Below, in pieces: positions 36,246 to 45,925 of a stretch of DNA of 64,000 bases (its first letter is position 1; every line of letters starts with the position of its first letter). The position numbers and the translations under genes are program-made. Origin of the DNA: DATEDA01 sp963744255 (lineage in GTDB: Bacteria > Pseudomonadota > Gammaproteobacteria > Burkholderiales > SG8-39); the NCBI GenBank assembly GCA_963744255.1, contig CAVUSZ010000057.1, positions 1 through 64,000 on the forward strand. Reading direction: 5' to 3'. The notes beneath the pieces are model-generated. The model searched no databases, was not told the origin of the DNA, and saw only the letters and a list, made by a program, of their open reading frames with translations.

Positions 36246-39200
36246 ATGCTGATGCAGCCGCCGGATCCCGATCATGTGACGGACGCGACTGCCGCACGCC
36301 CGCGCGCGCGCCTGCGCGAGATCCCCTACAACTACACGTCGTTCTCCGACCGCGAGATCGCCATCCGCCTGCTCGGCGAAGAGGCGTGGCAGGCGTTGCT
36401 CCAGCTCCGTTCCGAACGTCGCACCGGCCGTTCGGCGCGTATGCTCTACGAGGTGCTCGGCGACCTCTGGGTCGTCTCGCGCAATCCCTATCTCCACGAC
36501 GATCTGCTCGAGGACCCGAAGCGGCGCGCGGCGCTGATCGAGTCGCTCCACCACCGTCTCGGCGAGATCGAGAAGCGGCGCGACCGGTACGCCGCGGACA
36601 CCGGCAAGGAGCAGGATCCGGCCCTGCGCGCGCAGTTCGAGGCGCGCGACGCGAAGGTCGCCTTCCTGCTCGAGAGAGCGCGCGCCGGGGTCAGGCGCTT
36701 CGCGGGGGAGTTCGAGGAAACGGCCGCGCTCCGGCGCCGCGTGATGCGCCGTCTAGCGCGTAGCAGCCGCCGCGACAGCGTCCAGTTCGACGGCCTCGCG
36801 CGCGTGTCGCACGTCACCGACGCGACCGACTGGCGCGTCGAGTACCCGTTCGTCGTGATCTCGCCCGACAGCGAGGAGGAAGTCGCCGCGGTCGTGCGCG
36901 ACTGCATCGAGCTCGGGCTCACTATCATCCCGCGCGGCGGCGGCACCGGGTACACCGGCGGCGCGGTGCCCCTCGTCAAGCACTCCGCGGTGATCAACAC
37001 CGAGAAGCTCGAGGCGCTCGGCGCAGTCGAGATGACGCGGCTCGCGGGCGTCGAGCGCGAAGTGCCGACGATCCGCTGCGGGGCGGGCGTGGTGACGAAA
37101 CGCGTGATGGACGCGGCCGAAGCGGCGGGCTTCGTCTTCGCCGTCGACCCGACCTCCGCGGACGCGTCGTGCATCGGCGGCAACGTCGCGATGAACGCGG
37201 GGGGCAAGAAAGCGGTGCTGTGGGGCACCGCGCTCGACAACCTCGTGTCGTGGCGCATGGTCGACCCCGACGGCCGCTGGGTCGAGGTGACGCGGCTCGA
37301 CCACAACCTCGGCAAGATCCACGACGCGCCGGTTGCGCGCTTCGCGGTCCAGCGGTTCAGGCGCGACGGCCGCGCCGCGGACGGGGCGCCGCGCGTGCTC
37401 GAGATCCCGGGCCGCCAGTTCCGCAAGGTCGGCCTCGGCAAGGACGTCACCGACAAGTTCCTCGCCGGGCTGCCCGGAGTGCAGAAGGAAGGCTGTGACG
37501 GGATCATCACCTCGGCGCGCTTCATCCTGCACCGGATGCCGAAAGCGATCCGGACGGTGTGCCTGGAGTTCTTCGGTCAGGTGCGCGACTCGGTGCCGTC
37601 CATCGTCGAGGTCAAGCATTACCTCGACGCGCATCCCACCGCCATCCTCGCCGGGCTCGAACATCTCGACGAGCGCTACCTGAAGGCCGTCGGATACGCG
37701 ACCAAGGCGCGCCGTGGCGGGCGACCGAAGATGGTCCTGATCGGCGACATCGTCGGCGACGACGAGAACGAGGTCGCGCGCGCGACCTCCGAGGTCGTGC
37801 GACTGGCAAACGCCCGCGGCGGCGAGGGATTCGTCGCCGTGTCCGCCGAGACGCGCCGCAAGTTCTGGCTCGACCGGGCGCGCACCGCGGCGATCGCCAA
37901 GCACACCAACGCGTTCAAGATCAACGAGGACGTCGTCATCCCGCTCGAGCGGCTCGGCGACTACTCCGACGCCATCGAGCGGATCAATATCGAGCTGTCG
38001 ATCGCCAACAAGCTCGCGCTGCTCGATGCGCTCGACGAGTACTTCCAGGGCAACCTGCCCCTTCACCAGCACGACGACAAGCTACCCGTCACCGAGCTGC
38101 TCGGCGACCGGCCGGCGCGGGCGCGGGCGCTTCTCGCGCGTACGCGCGAACGGTGGCAGTACCTGCTCGACAGCCTCGATCTCGCCGCGGGCGAGGCGCG
38201 GCGCGAGATCGTGCCCGCGCTCGCCGCGGAGACTGCGCGCGGACAAACGGTGTTCGCGCTGCTCCAGAACCACGAGCTTCGCGTGTCGTGGAAGGAGGAG
38301 GTGCGCGCGGAGCTCGAGCGGCTGTTCGACGGCATGCTCTACCGCAAGGTGGTCGAGGGCTTCGACGCCGTCCACGCCCGGGTGTTGCGCGGCCGCGTCT
38401 TCGTCGCCCTGCACATGCACGCCGGCGACGGCAACGTGCACACCAACATCCCGGTGAATTCCGACAACTACGCGATGCTCCAGAGTGCGAACGCCGCGGT
38501 CGCGCGCATCATGCGGCTCGCCCGCTCGCTCGGCGGCGTGATCTCGGGCGAGCACGGGATCGGCATCACGAAGCTCGCGTTTCTGGAGCCGGACGAGATC
38601 GCCGCATTCCGCGCCTACAAGAACGAGGTGGATCCCGAGGGGCGGTTCAACAAGGGCAAGCTCCTGCCCGGCGGCGACCTCCGCGACGCGTACACGCCGT
38701 CGTTCAACCTGATCGGAGCGGAGTCGCTGATCCTGGAGGCGTCCGAGATCGGCCGCATTGCCGACTCGATCAAGGACTGCCTGCGCTGCGGGAAATGCAA
38801 GCCGGTATGCGCGACGCACGTGCCGCGCGCGAACCTGCTGTACTCGCCGCGGAACAAGATACTGGCGGCCTCGCTCCTGATCGAGGCGTTCCTGTACGAG
38901 GAGCAGACGCGCCGCGGCGTCTCCCTCCGGCACTTCGCCGAGTTCGGCGACGTCGCCGATCACTGCACGGTCTGCCACAAATGCGCGAACCCGTGCCCGG
39001 TGGACATCGACTTCGGCGACGTGTCGATCGCAATGCGGAACCTCCTGCGCAAGCAGGGCAAGAAACGCGCGAACCCCGGCACCGCCGCGGCGATGCTCTT
39101 CCTCAACGCCACCGACCCGGCAACGATCAAGCTCGTGCGCAAGGGCATGATCGACTGGGGCTTCCGGGCGCAGCGGCTCGCGCATCGCGCCGCGAGCGCG

Positions 39201-40184
39201 CTCGGGCTCGTCCAGCCGCAGACAAAGCAGCCCCCCGCGACGGTCGGCAAACCCGCGTTGAGAGCGCAGGTGATCCATTTCGTGAACAAGCCGATGCCGG
39301 GCGGGCTGCCCAAGCGGACCGCGCGCGCATTGCTCGACGTGGAAGACCCGAAGATCATCCCGATCATCCGCAACCCGGCGAAGGCTCAGGAAGACTCGGA
39401 CGCGGTCTTCTACTTCCCCGGCTGCGGCTCGGAACGGCTCTTCAGCCAGGTCGGGCTCGCGACGCAGGCGATGCTGTACCACCTGGGCGCGCAGTGCGTG
39501 CTGCCGCCGGGATATCTCTGCTGCGGCTACCCGCAGACCGCCGCGGGTGAGGAGGACAAGGGGCATAAGATCAGCACCGACAACAGGGTGCTCTTCCACC
39601 GCGTCGCGAACACACTCAACTATCTCGACATCAAGACGGTGATCGTGTCCTGCGGCACCTGTCTCGACCAACTCGAGAAGTACGAGTTCGGCAGGATCTT
39701 CCCGGGCTCGCGCCTGCTCGATATCCACGAGTATCTGCTCGAGAAGGGCGTGAAGCTCGGCGGCGTGACCGGCGTGCGCTACATGTACCACGACCCCTGT
39801 CATACGCCGATCAAGACGCAGCAGCCGCTCGAGGTCGTCAACCAGCTCATGGGCACCGCAATCAAGCTCAATGACCGCTGCTGCGGCGAGTCCGGCACGC
39901 TGGCGGTGACCAGGCCCGATGTGTCGACGCAGGTGCGTTTCCGCAAGGAGGAGGAGTTGCGGAAGGGCGCAGCGGCGCTGCGCGCGGACGGCTTCGACGG
40001 CGACCTGAAGGTCCTCACCTCGTGCCCATCCTGCCTGCAAGGTCTCGCGCGCTATCGCCACGACGCCGAGATCGACGCCGACTACATCGTCGTGGAGATG
40101 GCCAAGCATCTCCTCGGCCCGAACTGGTTGCCCGAGTTCGTGGCGCGCGCCAATCGCGGCGGTATCGAGCGGGTCCTCCTCTAG
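36246..40184 (+). CDS. DUF3683-type FAD-linked oxidase fused to Fe-S (GlpC-like) domains
   Basis: A 1,312-residue flavin/iron-sulfur oxidoreductase. Residues 20-130 form a DUF3683-like N terminus (REIPYNYTSFSDREIAIRLL). A D-lactate/glycolate-oxidase-type FAD domain (IIPRGGGTGYTGGAVPL, about 225-245) and its C-terminal domain (HMHAGDGNVHTNIPV, SGEHGIGITKL) follow. Two 4Fe-4S clusters come next (CLRCGKCKPVC at about 843, CTVCHKCANPCPVD at about 904), then two CCG domains (PGCGSERLF ... CCGYP at about 1057, HDPCHTP ... CCGESGT at about 1180). The single chain combines what GlcD and GlcF do separately, so it probably oxidises a 2-hydroxy acid and passes electrons to quinone. Complete. Confidence 0.88.
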   Translation: MLMQPPDPDHVTDATAARPRARLREIPYNYTSFSDREIAIRLLGEEAWQALLQLRSERRTGRSARMLYEVLGDLWVVSRNPYLHDDLLEDPKRRAALIESLHHRLGEIEKRRDRYAADTGKEQDPALRAQFEARDAKVAFLLERARAGVRRFAGEFEETAALRRRVMRRLARSSRRDSVQFDGLARVSHVTDATDWRVEYPFVVISPDSEEEVAAVVRDCIELGLTIIPRGGGTGYTGGAVPLVKHSAVINTEKLEALGAVEMTRLAGVEREVPTIRCGAGVVTKRVMDAAEAAGFVFAVDPTSADASCIGGNVAMNAGGKKAVLWGTALDNLVSWRMVDPDGRWVEVTRLDHNLGKIHDAPVARFAVQRFRRDGRAADGAPRVLEIPGRQFRKVGLGKDVTDKFLAGLPGVQKEGCDGIITSARFILHRMPKAIRTVCLEFFGQVRDSVPSIVEVKHYLDAHPTAILAGLEHLDERYLKAVGYATKARRGGRPKMVLIGDIVGDDENEVARATSEVVRLANARGGEGFVAVSAETRRKFWLDRARTAAIAKHTNAFKINEDVVIPLERLGDYSDAIERINIELSIANKLALLDALDEYFQGNLPLHQHDDKLPVTELLGDRPARARALLARTRERWQYLLDSLDLAAGEARREIVPALAAETARGQTVFALLQNHELRVSWKEEVRAELERLFDGMLYRKVVEGFDAVHARVLRGRVFVALHMHAGDGNVHTNIPVNSDNYAMLQSANAAVARIMRLARSLGGVISGEHGIGITKLAFLEPDEIAAFRAYKNEVDPEGRFNKGKLLPGGDLRDAYTPSFNLIGAESLILEASEIGRIADSIKDCLRCGKCKPVCATHVPRANLLYSPRNKILAASLLIEAFLYEEQTRRGVSLRHFAEFGDVADHCTVCHKCANPCPVDIDFGDVSIAMRNLLRKQGKKRANPGTAAAMLFLNATDPATIKLVRKGMIDWGFRAQRLAHRAASALGLVQPQTKQPPATVGKPALRAQVIHFVNKPMPGGLPKRTARALLDVEDPKIIPIIRNPAKAQEDSDAVFYFPGCGSERLFSQVGLATQAMLYHLGAQCVLPPGYLCCGYPQTAAGEEDKGHKISTDNRVLFHRVANTLNYLDIKTVIVSCGTCLDQLEKYEFGRIFPGSRLLDIHEYLLEKGVKLGGVTGVRYMYHDPCHTPIKTQQPLEVVNQLMGTAIKLNDRCCGESGTLAVTRPDVSTQVRFRKEEELRKGAAALRADGFDGDLKVLTSCPSCLQGLARYRHDAEIDADYIVVEMAKHLLGPNWLPEFVARANRGGIERVLL

Positions 40185-40310
40185 ACCTGTCGGCGGCCCG
40201 ACACGCTCCCCGGCGCACTTTCACCGTGCACGGCTCTATGCTATTGTCATAAGAACTTCTGGCCATCGAGAGTCCGGCGGCGGCACGGGCTCCTACAGGA
40301 AGGAGCAACC

Positions 40311-41831
40311 ATGAGCCTCATCCGTTCGACTGCGCTGGCGTGCTGCGTGCTCGCGCTTGCCGGGTGCCTCCGCGGTGGCGGCGGCAACTCGGGCGAGAGC
40401 CAATCTTCCGCCGCCGCGTCCCCTGCCCCCGCGTCCCCCGTCGACGCCGCTCCGGCCGCGGCGCCCGCGCCAACACCCGCACCCAATCCGACGCCGACGC
40501 CCACGCCGGCGCCCGGGGCGGTGAATCTCCAGATCGCGGGGCTGGCCACGAGCATGGAGGCCGTCGTCACGCTCGCGGGCGGCGGAATGACGCAGCTCGT
40601 CACCGCGAGCCGGATCATCCCCAACCTCGCGCCGGGCGCGTACACGATCAGCGCCGAGCCGGTACTCACCGGCCAGGCGGTGATGGCGCCGACTGCCGCG
40701 ACGCAGACGATCCAGGTGGCCTCCGGCCAGACTGCCGCGGCGAGGGTGAGCTACGTGGCGCAGGCCGCCTTCGCAATCCGGCTCGAGGAACTCCCCTGGG
40801 CAGGCCTGAACCAGCCGATCTTCCTCGCCTCGCCGCCCGGCGACGCGACGCGGATCTTCGTGCTCGAGCGCACCGGGCGCATACGCGTCGTCCAGAACGG
40901 CACGGTGCTCCCGACGCCGTTCCTCGACATCTCGGCGCGCGTGTCGACGCAGGGCGAGCGCGGGATGCTCTCGTTCGCATTCCATCCGCAGTACGCCCAG
41001 AACGGCTCGGTGTTCGTGCATTTCAACAATCTTGCCGGCGACATCGCGGTCGAACGTTTCACGGTGTCGGCGGGCAACGCGAACGTCGCCAACGCGCAAA
41101 ACGCGACAGAGGTCATCAGGATCCCGCATCCGACGTTCGACAATCACAACGGCGGCGTGGCGGCGTTCGGGCCCGATGGCATGCTGTTCATCTCGACCGG
41201 CGACGGCGGCGGCGGCGGCGATCCGCAGCGGAACGCGCAGGACACGCGGCGGCTCCTCGGCAAGATGCTGCGGCTCGACGTGAGCGTGCTGCCCTATCGC
41301 ATCCCGCCGTCGAACCCGTTCGCCGGCCTGGGGCTCGGCGAAGAGATCTGGGCGCGGGGACTCCGCAACCCGTGGCGCTGGTCGTTCGACCGGACGACGA
41401 ACCGCATCTACATGGCGGACGTCGGGCAGGGCCGGCTCGAGGAAGTCGACGTCGTGGCAAGCGATGCGCCGAACCTCAACTACGGCTGGCCGATCACCGA
41501 GGGCTCGGCCTGCTACCCGAACGACCCGTGCAGCAAATCCGGTCTGACATTGCCTGCGCTCGAGTTCGATCACCTCAGCGGGGCGTGCGCAGTCACGGGC
41601 GGCTACGTCTATCGCGGCGCCGCGGTGCCCGAACTGGCAGGGCGCTATTTCTATTCCGACTACTGCGCCGGCTTCATACGCAGCTTCCGCTACGTCGGCA
41701 ACCAGGCGGTCGAGAAGGTCGACTGGAACGTACCGAGTGTCGGCCGGGTGCTGTCATTCGGCGAGGACGCAGCCCGGGAGCTCTACGCGATCACCGCGAG
41801 CGGGAAGATCTACCGGATTGCCAAGATGTGA
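40311..41831 (+). CDS. PQQ-type sugar dehydrogenase lipoprotein (sorbosone/aldose dehydrogenase-like)
   Basis: A 506-residue exported protein. The lipoprotein signal ends in LALAGC (Cys19), followed by an Ala/Pro-rich linker (30-65), a short beta domain (66-145) and a six-bladed propeller of the soluble glucose/sorbosone dehydrogenase family. Propeller motifs are HNGGVAAFGPDGMLFISTGD, GEEIWARGLRNPWRWSFD and ELYAITASGKIYRI. It likely oxidises sugars at the outer or inner membrane surface using PQQ. Ribosome site AGGAAGGAG just upstream of ATG 40311. Confidence 0.88.
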   Translation: MSLIRSTALACCVLALAGCLRGGGGNSGESQSSAAASPAPASPVDAAPAAAPAPTPAPNPTPTPTPAPGAVNLQIAGLATSMEAVVTLAGGGMTQLVTASRIIPNLAPGAYTISAEPVLTGQAVMAPTAATQTIQVASGQTAAARVSYVAQAAFAIRLEELPWAGLNQPIFLASPPGDATRIFVLERTGRIRVVQNGTVLPTPFLDISARVSTQGERGMLSFAFHPQYAQNGSVFVHFNNLAGDIAVERFTVSAGNANVANAQNATEVIRIPHPTFDNHNGGVAAFGPDGMLFISTGDGGGGGDPQRNAQDTRRLLGKMLRLDVSVLPYRIPPSNPFAGLGLGEEIWARGLRNPWRWSFDRTTNRIYMADVGQGRLEEVDVVASDAPNLNYGWPITEGSACYPNDPCSKSGLTLPALEFDHLSGACAVTGGYVYRGAAVPELAGRYFYSDYCAGFIRSFRYVGNQAVEKVDWNVPSVGRVLSFGEDAARELYAITASGKIYRIAKM

Positions 41832-41839
41832 CCCCGCCT

Positions 41840-41858
41840 GGCGGCGAAAATCGCCGCC
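41840..41858 (+). terminator. Possible terminator hairpin after the sugar dehydrogenase
   Basis: GGCGGCG (41840-41846) and CGCCGCC (41852-41858) form a perfect 7-bp stem with loop AAAAT, nine bases after the stop. No U-tract follows, so it may only stabilise the mRNA end. Confidence 0.35.
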
Positions 41859-42094
41859 GTTGTCCGCTGCTCGGGCGCCGCGGCACGCCCCTGCGCGCTC
41901 GATGTCGGGCGCCCGCGCACCCGCCTCGCGGCGCGTGTGACGTAATGCCGGTCGTTGGGCTGCCTCCGGCTCCGTAGCCGCCAACGAAGCCTCAACCAAA
42001 TCAACGGAATGGGCGATATACTGCATGCCGTTTGCATAAGAGGGTTCCGGGACCCCACGCTTCCGCGCCACCCGCGGGGCGCCGGGAAACAGAC

Positions 42095-43696
42095 ATGCCG
42101 AGCTTCCTGCCCACGCTGCAGCCCATTGTCGCCGACATCAAGAGCTGCGAAGCCTGGCTTGCGCGCGCCGCGCTCGCCGACGCGCGCCAGGCCTGCCGCG
42201 AGCTGACCGGGCTGCTCGAATCGCTGGAGGACATCTCGCCCCCGGACAGCGCATTCGTCGAGGTGCTCGAACGGCTCCGCGAGCCGATCGTCGTCGCGCA
42301 AGCCGAGCACTCGAAGAAGTTCGCAGGACGTCCGCTCCCGCTCAAGGACTACGAGGTCGGCGCGTTCGAGCAGGTGTACGACCTGTGGACAACGCTCGGG
42401 CGCGCCTACAAGCGGCTGCTGCGCAGCGCGATCGAAGACAGGAGCCCCGATCTCGCCGGCAAGGAGGCGCTCCTCGCGCACCGCGCGCTCGACTGCGTCG
42501 CCGAGCTGATGATGGTTCACTACCGTGCGCGCCGCGAGCTGGACAACGAGCTGTGGCAGGACCTGCACCAGCTCTACCAGACGGCCGAGCAGCAGGCCGT
42601 GACGATGGCCACCGTCTCGGCCGGCCACCGCTCCAAGTCGGTGTCGACCTGCGGCGAGGTGTACGTGCGTGCGCTGCTCCTCGCGCTCGCCAACCCGCAC
42701 GGGCTCGCGACGCGAGAGCTGCAGTGGACGCGCCGCTGGGCGACGATGTGGGCCTACAAGGTCGAGCTGGTCGCGGCGGCCGCCGATGCGCAGGGCGTCG
42801 CCATCGATCTCGCCGGCAACCAGGCGCCCGTCTGGATCAGGGCCGACGCGGCCGCGCCCACGACGCGGTTTCTCGAGGCAACGAACCTCCGCCGCAGCGT
42901 CCGCAGCCGGGTCAAGAAACTCGAAACCGGGGTCGACCCGCAGACGCTCGGTCTCGGCAAGGATTGCGTGCAGCCCGATGTCGGGCGCCTGCTCGCACAG
43001 CTCGGGCGCGCGTGGGTGGAGACGCCGGCGCCGCGGCAGTTCACGCGCCGGCTGGTCACCGCGCGCGCCGAGCTGGTGAGCGGGCTCGAGTCGATCCACC
43101 TCGCGATCAGCGGCAAGTCGTTCAAGAGCGCCGGCGCGGGACGGCACTGGGACTACTCGCGCCGCGATGCCGAGCAGATCGCCATCTACCAGGGGACGCG
43201 ATCCGCGGGGACCGAGGACATCGCCACCGCGTTCAGCGCCGAGCGATGGGAGGCGCTCGACGAGAGCGCGAACGGCTTCCGCATCCGTCGCAAGGGGCCG
43301 GGCGAGCGCCTTTCGCTCGCGCAGCTCGTGGGCCTGCGGCCCGCCGGCGCGCGCGGCTTCATCCTGTCGGAGGTGCGTTGGCTGATGGCGGGCATCGACG
43401 GGTCGCTCACGATCGGCGCCTCCGCGCTCCCCGGCCTCGCCAAAGCGGTCGCCGTGCGGCCGGCGAGCACGCCGAACAACGCGCCCGAGCCATACGTCCA
43501 GGCCTTCCTGCTGCCGAACGCCGCCGCCCAACCGAGCTCGCTCGTCATGCCGTCGGGCTGGTACCAGTCGGCGCGCGAGCTGGAGGTGCGCGACGAGGAC
43601 GAGCTGATGCGCGTCAAGCTCGCTGGCCTCGCGCAGCGCGGCTACGACTTCGACCGCGCCAACTTCTCGGTGGTGTCGCCGACGCCCGCCGGCTGA
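42095..43696 (+). CDS. Conserved hypothetical protein, 533 residues
   Basis: Starts MPSFLPTLQPIVADIKSCEA. The N-terminal 200 residues are helical and charged (EVLERLREPIVVAQAEHSKK; RARRELDNELWQDLHQLYQT). The C-terminal 120 residues (LVGLRPAGARGFILSEVRWL, DGSLTIGASALPGLAKAVAV) look like a small beta barrel. Similar proteins in Burkholderiales have been described as cyclic-di-GMP-binding, but no canonical PilZ RxxxR motif stands out, so I leave the function open. An upstream in-frame start at 42032 is possible but less supported. Its last 55 bases overlap the 3' end of phoR on the other strand. Confidence 0.7.
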   Translation: MPSFLPTLQPIVADIKSCEAWLARAALADARQACRELTGLLESLEDISPPDSAFVEVLERLREPIVVAQAEHSKKFAGRPLPLKDYEVGAFEQVYDLWTTLGRAYKRLLRSAIEDRSPDLAGKEALLAHRALDCVAELMMVHYRARRELDNELWQDLHQLYQTAEQQAVTMATVSAGHRSKSVSTCGEVYVRALLLALANPHGLATRELQWTRRWATMWAYKVELVAAAADAQGVAIDLAGNQAPVWIRADAAAPTTRFLEATNLRRSVRSRVKKLETGVDPQTLGLGKDCVQPDVGRLLAQLGRAWVETPAPRQFTRRLVTARAELVSGLESIHLAISGKSFKSAGAGRHWDYSRRDAEQIAIYQGTRSAGTEDIATAFSAERWEALDESANGFRIRRKGPGERLSLAQLVGLRPAGARGFILSEVRWLMAGIDGSLTIGASALPGLAKAVAVRPASTPNNAPEPYVQAFLLPNAAAQPSSLVMPSGWYQSARELEVRDEDELMRVKLAGLAQRGYDFDRANFSVVSPTPAG

Positions 43697-45000
43697 GGCA
43701 CGAGCCACTTCACCCGCCGCGGGAGGAACACCGCGGCGAACCGACTTCCCTTCCCGATCTCGCTCGTCACCTCCAGCCGCGCCTGGTGGCGCGTGAGCAC
43801 GTGCTTGACGATCGCGAGCCCGAGCCCGGTGCCGCCGGTGTCGCGCGAGCGGCTGGTATCGACGCGGTAGAAACGCTCGGTGAGCCGCGGGATGTGGCGC
43901 GGCTCGATGCCGATGCCGGTATCCTCGACCGCGATCCAGCCCTCTCCGTCGTGCTCGGCCCACTCGATCGTGATGCGGCCGTCGCGCGGCGTGTAGCGGA
44001 TCGCGTTCGAGACGAGGTTGGTGATCGCGCTCCGCATCTCGTGCTCGTCGCCCCAGATCGTCGCGGGGGAGCCGAGCTTGAGATGCACCGCGTGGCGGCC
44101 GTCGGACAGCGCGCGTGCCTCTTCGGCGACCGCGCCGAGGAAGCGGTGCACGTCGATCGCCGCCTCGCGCGCCGGCTGCGCGCTCGATTCGAGCACCGAG
44201 AGGGTGAGCAGGTCGTCGATCAGGCGCAGCATCCGGTCGGTCTGGGTGCGCATGAGGCCGAGAACCTGGCGGCCGCGGGCCTCCTCGATCCGCACATTGC
44301 CGTCGGCGATGGTCTCGAGAAAGCCGCTCACCACGGTGAGCGGCGTCTTCAGCTCGTGCGACACGTTCGCCACGAAGTCGCGGCGCATGATTTCGAGCCG
44401 CTCCCACTGCGTGATGTCGCGCGAGAGCAGCAGCTTCTCATCCTGGCCGTAAGGCACGATCCGGAGCGAGAGCACCAGCTCGTCGACGCGCGCGATCCGC
44501 AGCGTGAACGGCTGGTCGTAGGCGCCGCGCTTCAGGTAGGCGACAAAGTCCGGGTTGCGGACGAGGTTCAGGATCGGCTGGCCGGCGTCGTGCCGCGCGT
44601 CGATGCCGAAATAGCGCTCGGCAGTGGCGTTCGCCCAGACGATGTGGTCGTCGGCGTCGAGGACGATCACGCCGTCAGGCATCGCCTGGGCGGCGCTGCG
44701 GAAACGCGCGAGCTGCGCGGTGAGGCGATGCTGGTGCTGCGTCGTGGAGCGGATGAGGCGGTAGAGCTGCGAGAACACGTGCTCCCACACGCCCGACCCC
44801 ATGGGCACCGGGACGCCGAGCGGGTCGCGCAGCCAGGCGACGAGCGCGCGCAGATTCGCGAGATCTCGCAGGAGCACCAGCGCGAGGCCGATGCCGAGTA
44901 TGCCGAGCGCGAGCGTCGGCCCCTTGAGCGGCCACGCGATCAGCGCGGCGATAGCAAACGCGCCCAGGGTGAGCGCGGTTCGCATCCAGATCGGGTTCAC
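43642..45000 (-). CDS. phoR: Phosphate-regulon sensor histidine kinase
   Basis: A 452-residue membrane sensor kinase. Two N-terminal spans (about 5-40), a linker, a PAS domain (about 95-185, PDGVIVLDADDHIVWANATA), HisKA with SHELKTPLTVVSGF (phospho-His about 214) and HATPase (SNAIRYT, DTGIGI, GGTGLGLAIVKHV). It phosphorylates PhoB when phosphate is low. The GTG at 45000 (NPIWMRTALTLGA) is chosen because it matches PhoR starts; a longer frame to 45060 runs into a repeat element. It follows phoB, separated by that repeat, and its 3' end overlaps the convergent hypothetical gene. Confidence 0.88.
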   Translation of the reverse strand: MNPIWMRTALTLGAFAIAALIAWPLKGPTLALGILGIGLALVLLRDLANLRALVAWLRDPLGVPVPMGSGVWEHVFSQLYRLIRSTTQHQHRLTAQLARFRSAAQAMPDGVIVLDADDHIVWANATAERYFGIDARHDAGQPILNLVRNPDFVAYLKRGAYDQPFTLRIARVDELVLSLRIVPYGQDEKLLLSRDITQWERLEIMRRDFVANVSHELKTPLTVVSGFLETIADGNVRIEEARGRQVLGLMRTQTDRMLRLIDDLLTLSVLESSAQPAREAAIDVHRFLGAVAEEARALSDGRHAVHLKLGSPATIWGDEHEMRSAITNLVSNAIRYTPRDGRITIEWAEHDGEGWIAVEDTGIGIEPRHIPRLTERFYRVDTSRSRDTGGTGLGLAIVKHVLTRHQARLEVTSEIGKGSRFAAVFLPRRVKWLVPQPAGVGDTTEKLARSKS

Positions 45001-45054
45001 GGCGCGGGCGGGGCGGAGCGTGACGGCCGCACGCACGTTAGCAGAAATCACTCT

Positions 45055-45121
45055 CGTCATTCCGGCGCAAGCCGGAATCCAGTCCGGCCTCTGCTGGATC
45101 CCGGCTTTCGCCGGGATGACG
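45055..45121. repeat. Palindromic repeat element between phoB and phoR
   Basis: Two 28-bp arms (45055-45082 and 45094-45121) are inverted copies with three mismatches around an 11-bp spacer. Each arm folds on itself: TTCCGGC/GCCGGAA with loop GCAA, and CCCGGC/GCCGGG with loop TTTC. CGTCAT ... ATGACG ends resemble dispersed REP/MITE-type elements known from many proteobacteria. Confidence 0.7.
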
Positions 45122-45132
45122 AGCTCCGCTCG

Positions 45133-45819
45133 TCAGTTCGCCGCCAGCCGGTAGCCGGAGCCACGCACGGTCTCGATCAGACGGTCGTGCCCGGTAGGCT
45201 CGAGCGCCTTGCGCAGGCGCCGGATGTGGACGTCGACCGTCCGCTCCTCGACGAACACGTGATCGCCCCACACCTGGTCGAGCAGGTGCGCGCGGCTGTG
45301 CACGCGCTCGGGGTGCGCCATCAGGAAGTGAAGGAGGCGAAACTCGGTCGGGCCGAGGTCTAGCTGGATGCCGCGCGCGCTCACGCGGTGGGTAGCCGGG
45401 TCGAGCCGCAGTCCGGAGATCTCGATCGGCTCGTCGGTGAGCTCGGGCGCACGCCGGCGCAGCACCGCTTTGATCCTCGCGAGCAGCTCCCGCGGGCTGA
45501 AGGGCTTGGTGACGTAGTCGTCGGCCCCGGCGTCGAGCCCGGTGACCTTGTCCTGCTCCTGGCCGCGCGCGGTCAACATGATGATCGGCACCTGCTTCGT
45601 CCGCTCATCCTGGCGCAGCGTCCGTGCGAAGCTCGCGCCGGACTGGCCGGGAAGCATCCAGTCGAGCAGGATGAGGTCGGGGAGCGCGTGACGGACGAGC
45701 TCGCCCGCCTGCTCGGCGTCGCGGGCGCGGAGCACGTGATGGCCGGCGTGCTCGAGGTTGAGGGCGAGCAGCTCCTGGATTGCCGGCTCGTCTTCGATGA
45801 CCAGGATGTTGGCGGGCAT
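45133..45819 (-). CDS. phoB: Phosphate-regulon response regulator
   Basis: A 228-residue OmpR/PhoB-type regulator. Receiver domain 1-120 with phospho-acceptor D53 (LILLDWMLPGQSG), conserved T (IIMLTARG) and K (YVTKPFSP). Winged-helix DNA-binding domain 130-228 (LGPTEFRLLHFLMAHPERV, RTVDVHIRRLRKAL, GSGYRLAAN). It activates Pho genes under phosphate starvation. A candidate Pho box lies 37 bases upstream of its start, suggesting self-activation. Pairs with phoR downstream. Confidence 0.93.
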   Translation of the reverse strand: MPANILVIEDEPAIQELLALNLEHAGHHVLRARDAEQAGELVRHALPDLILLDWMLPGQSGASFARTLRQDERTKQVPIIMLTARGQEQDKVTGLDAGADDYVTKPFSPRELLARIKAVLRRRAPELTDEPIEISGLRLDPATHRVSARGIQLDLGPTEFRLLHFLMAHPERVHSRAHLLDQVWGDHVFVEERTVDVHIRRLRKALEPTGHDRLIETVRGSGYRLAAN

Positions 45820-45855
45820 AGGGATCCCTGCTGAAACGCGGACTCAGCGGAGTTT

Positions 45856-45873
45856 ATGGCGTTAGCATGACAG
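45856..45873 (-). promoter_or_regulatory. Candidate Pho box upstream of phoB
   Basis: On the minus strand the 18 bases read CTGTCAT, four bases, ACGCCAT. The 7-4-7 layout fits the PhoB-binding repeat (CTGTCAT twice) at 11 of 14 positions. It is followed by TAAACT, a possible -10. The adjacent inverted repeat GTTACC (45878-45883) / GGTAAC (45908-45913) lies nearer the divergent DUF971 gene. Confidence 0.5.
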
Positions 45874-45925
45874 TTTTGTTACCGGCCGGCGCAAGCCGGT
45901 CGCCTGTGGTAACTTTTCGAGGCCC

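Noticed and set aside
45001..45060. Longer PhoR starting at ATG 45060
   Set aside because: That start lies in the palindromic repeat; the family-like N terminus begins at GTG 45000.
42385..45363. Plus-strand open frame of about 990 codons over the hypothetical gene and phoR
   Set aside because: Both underlying genes have clear family or coding character; this frame is a high-GC shadow with Arg-rich low complexity.
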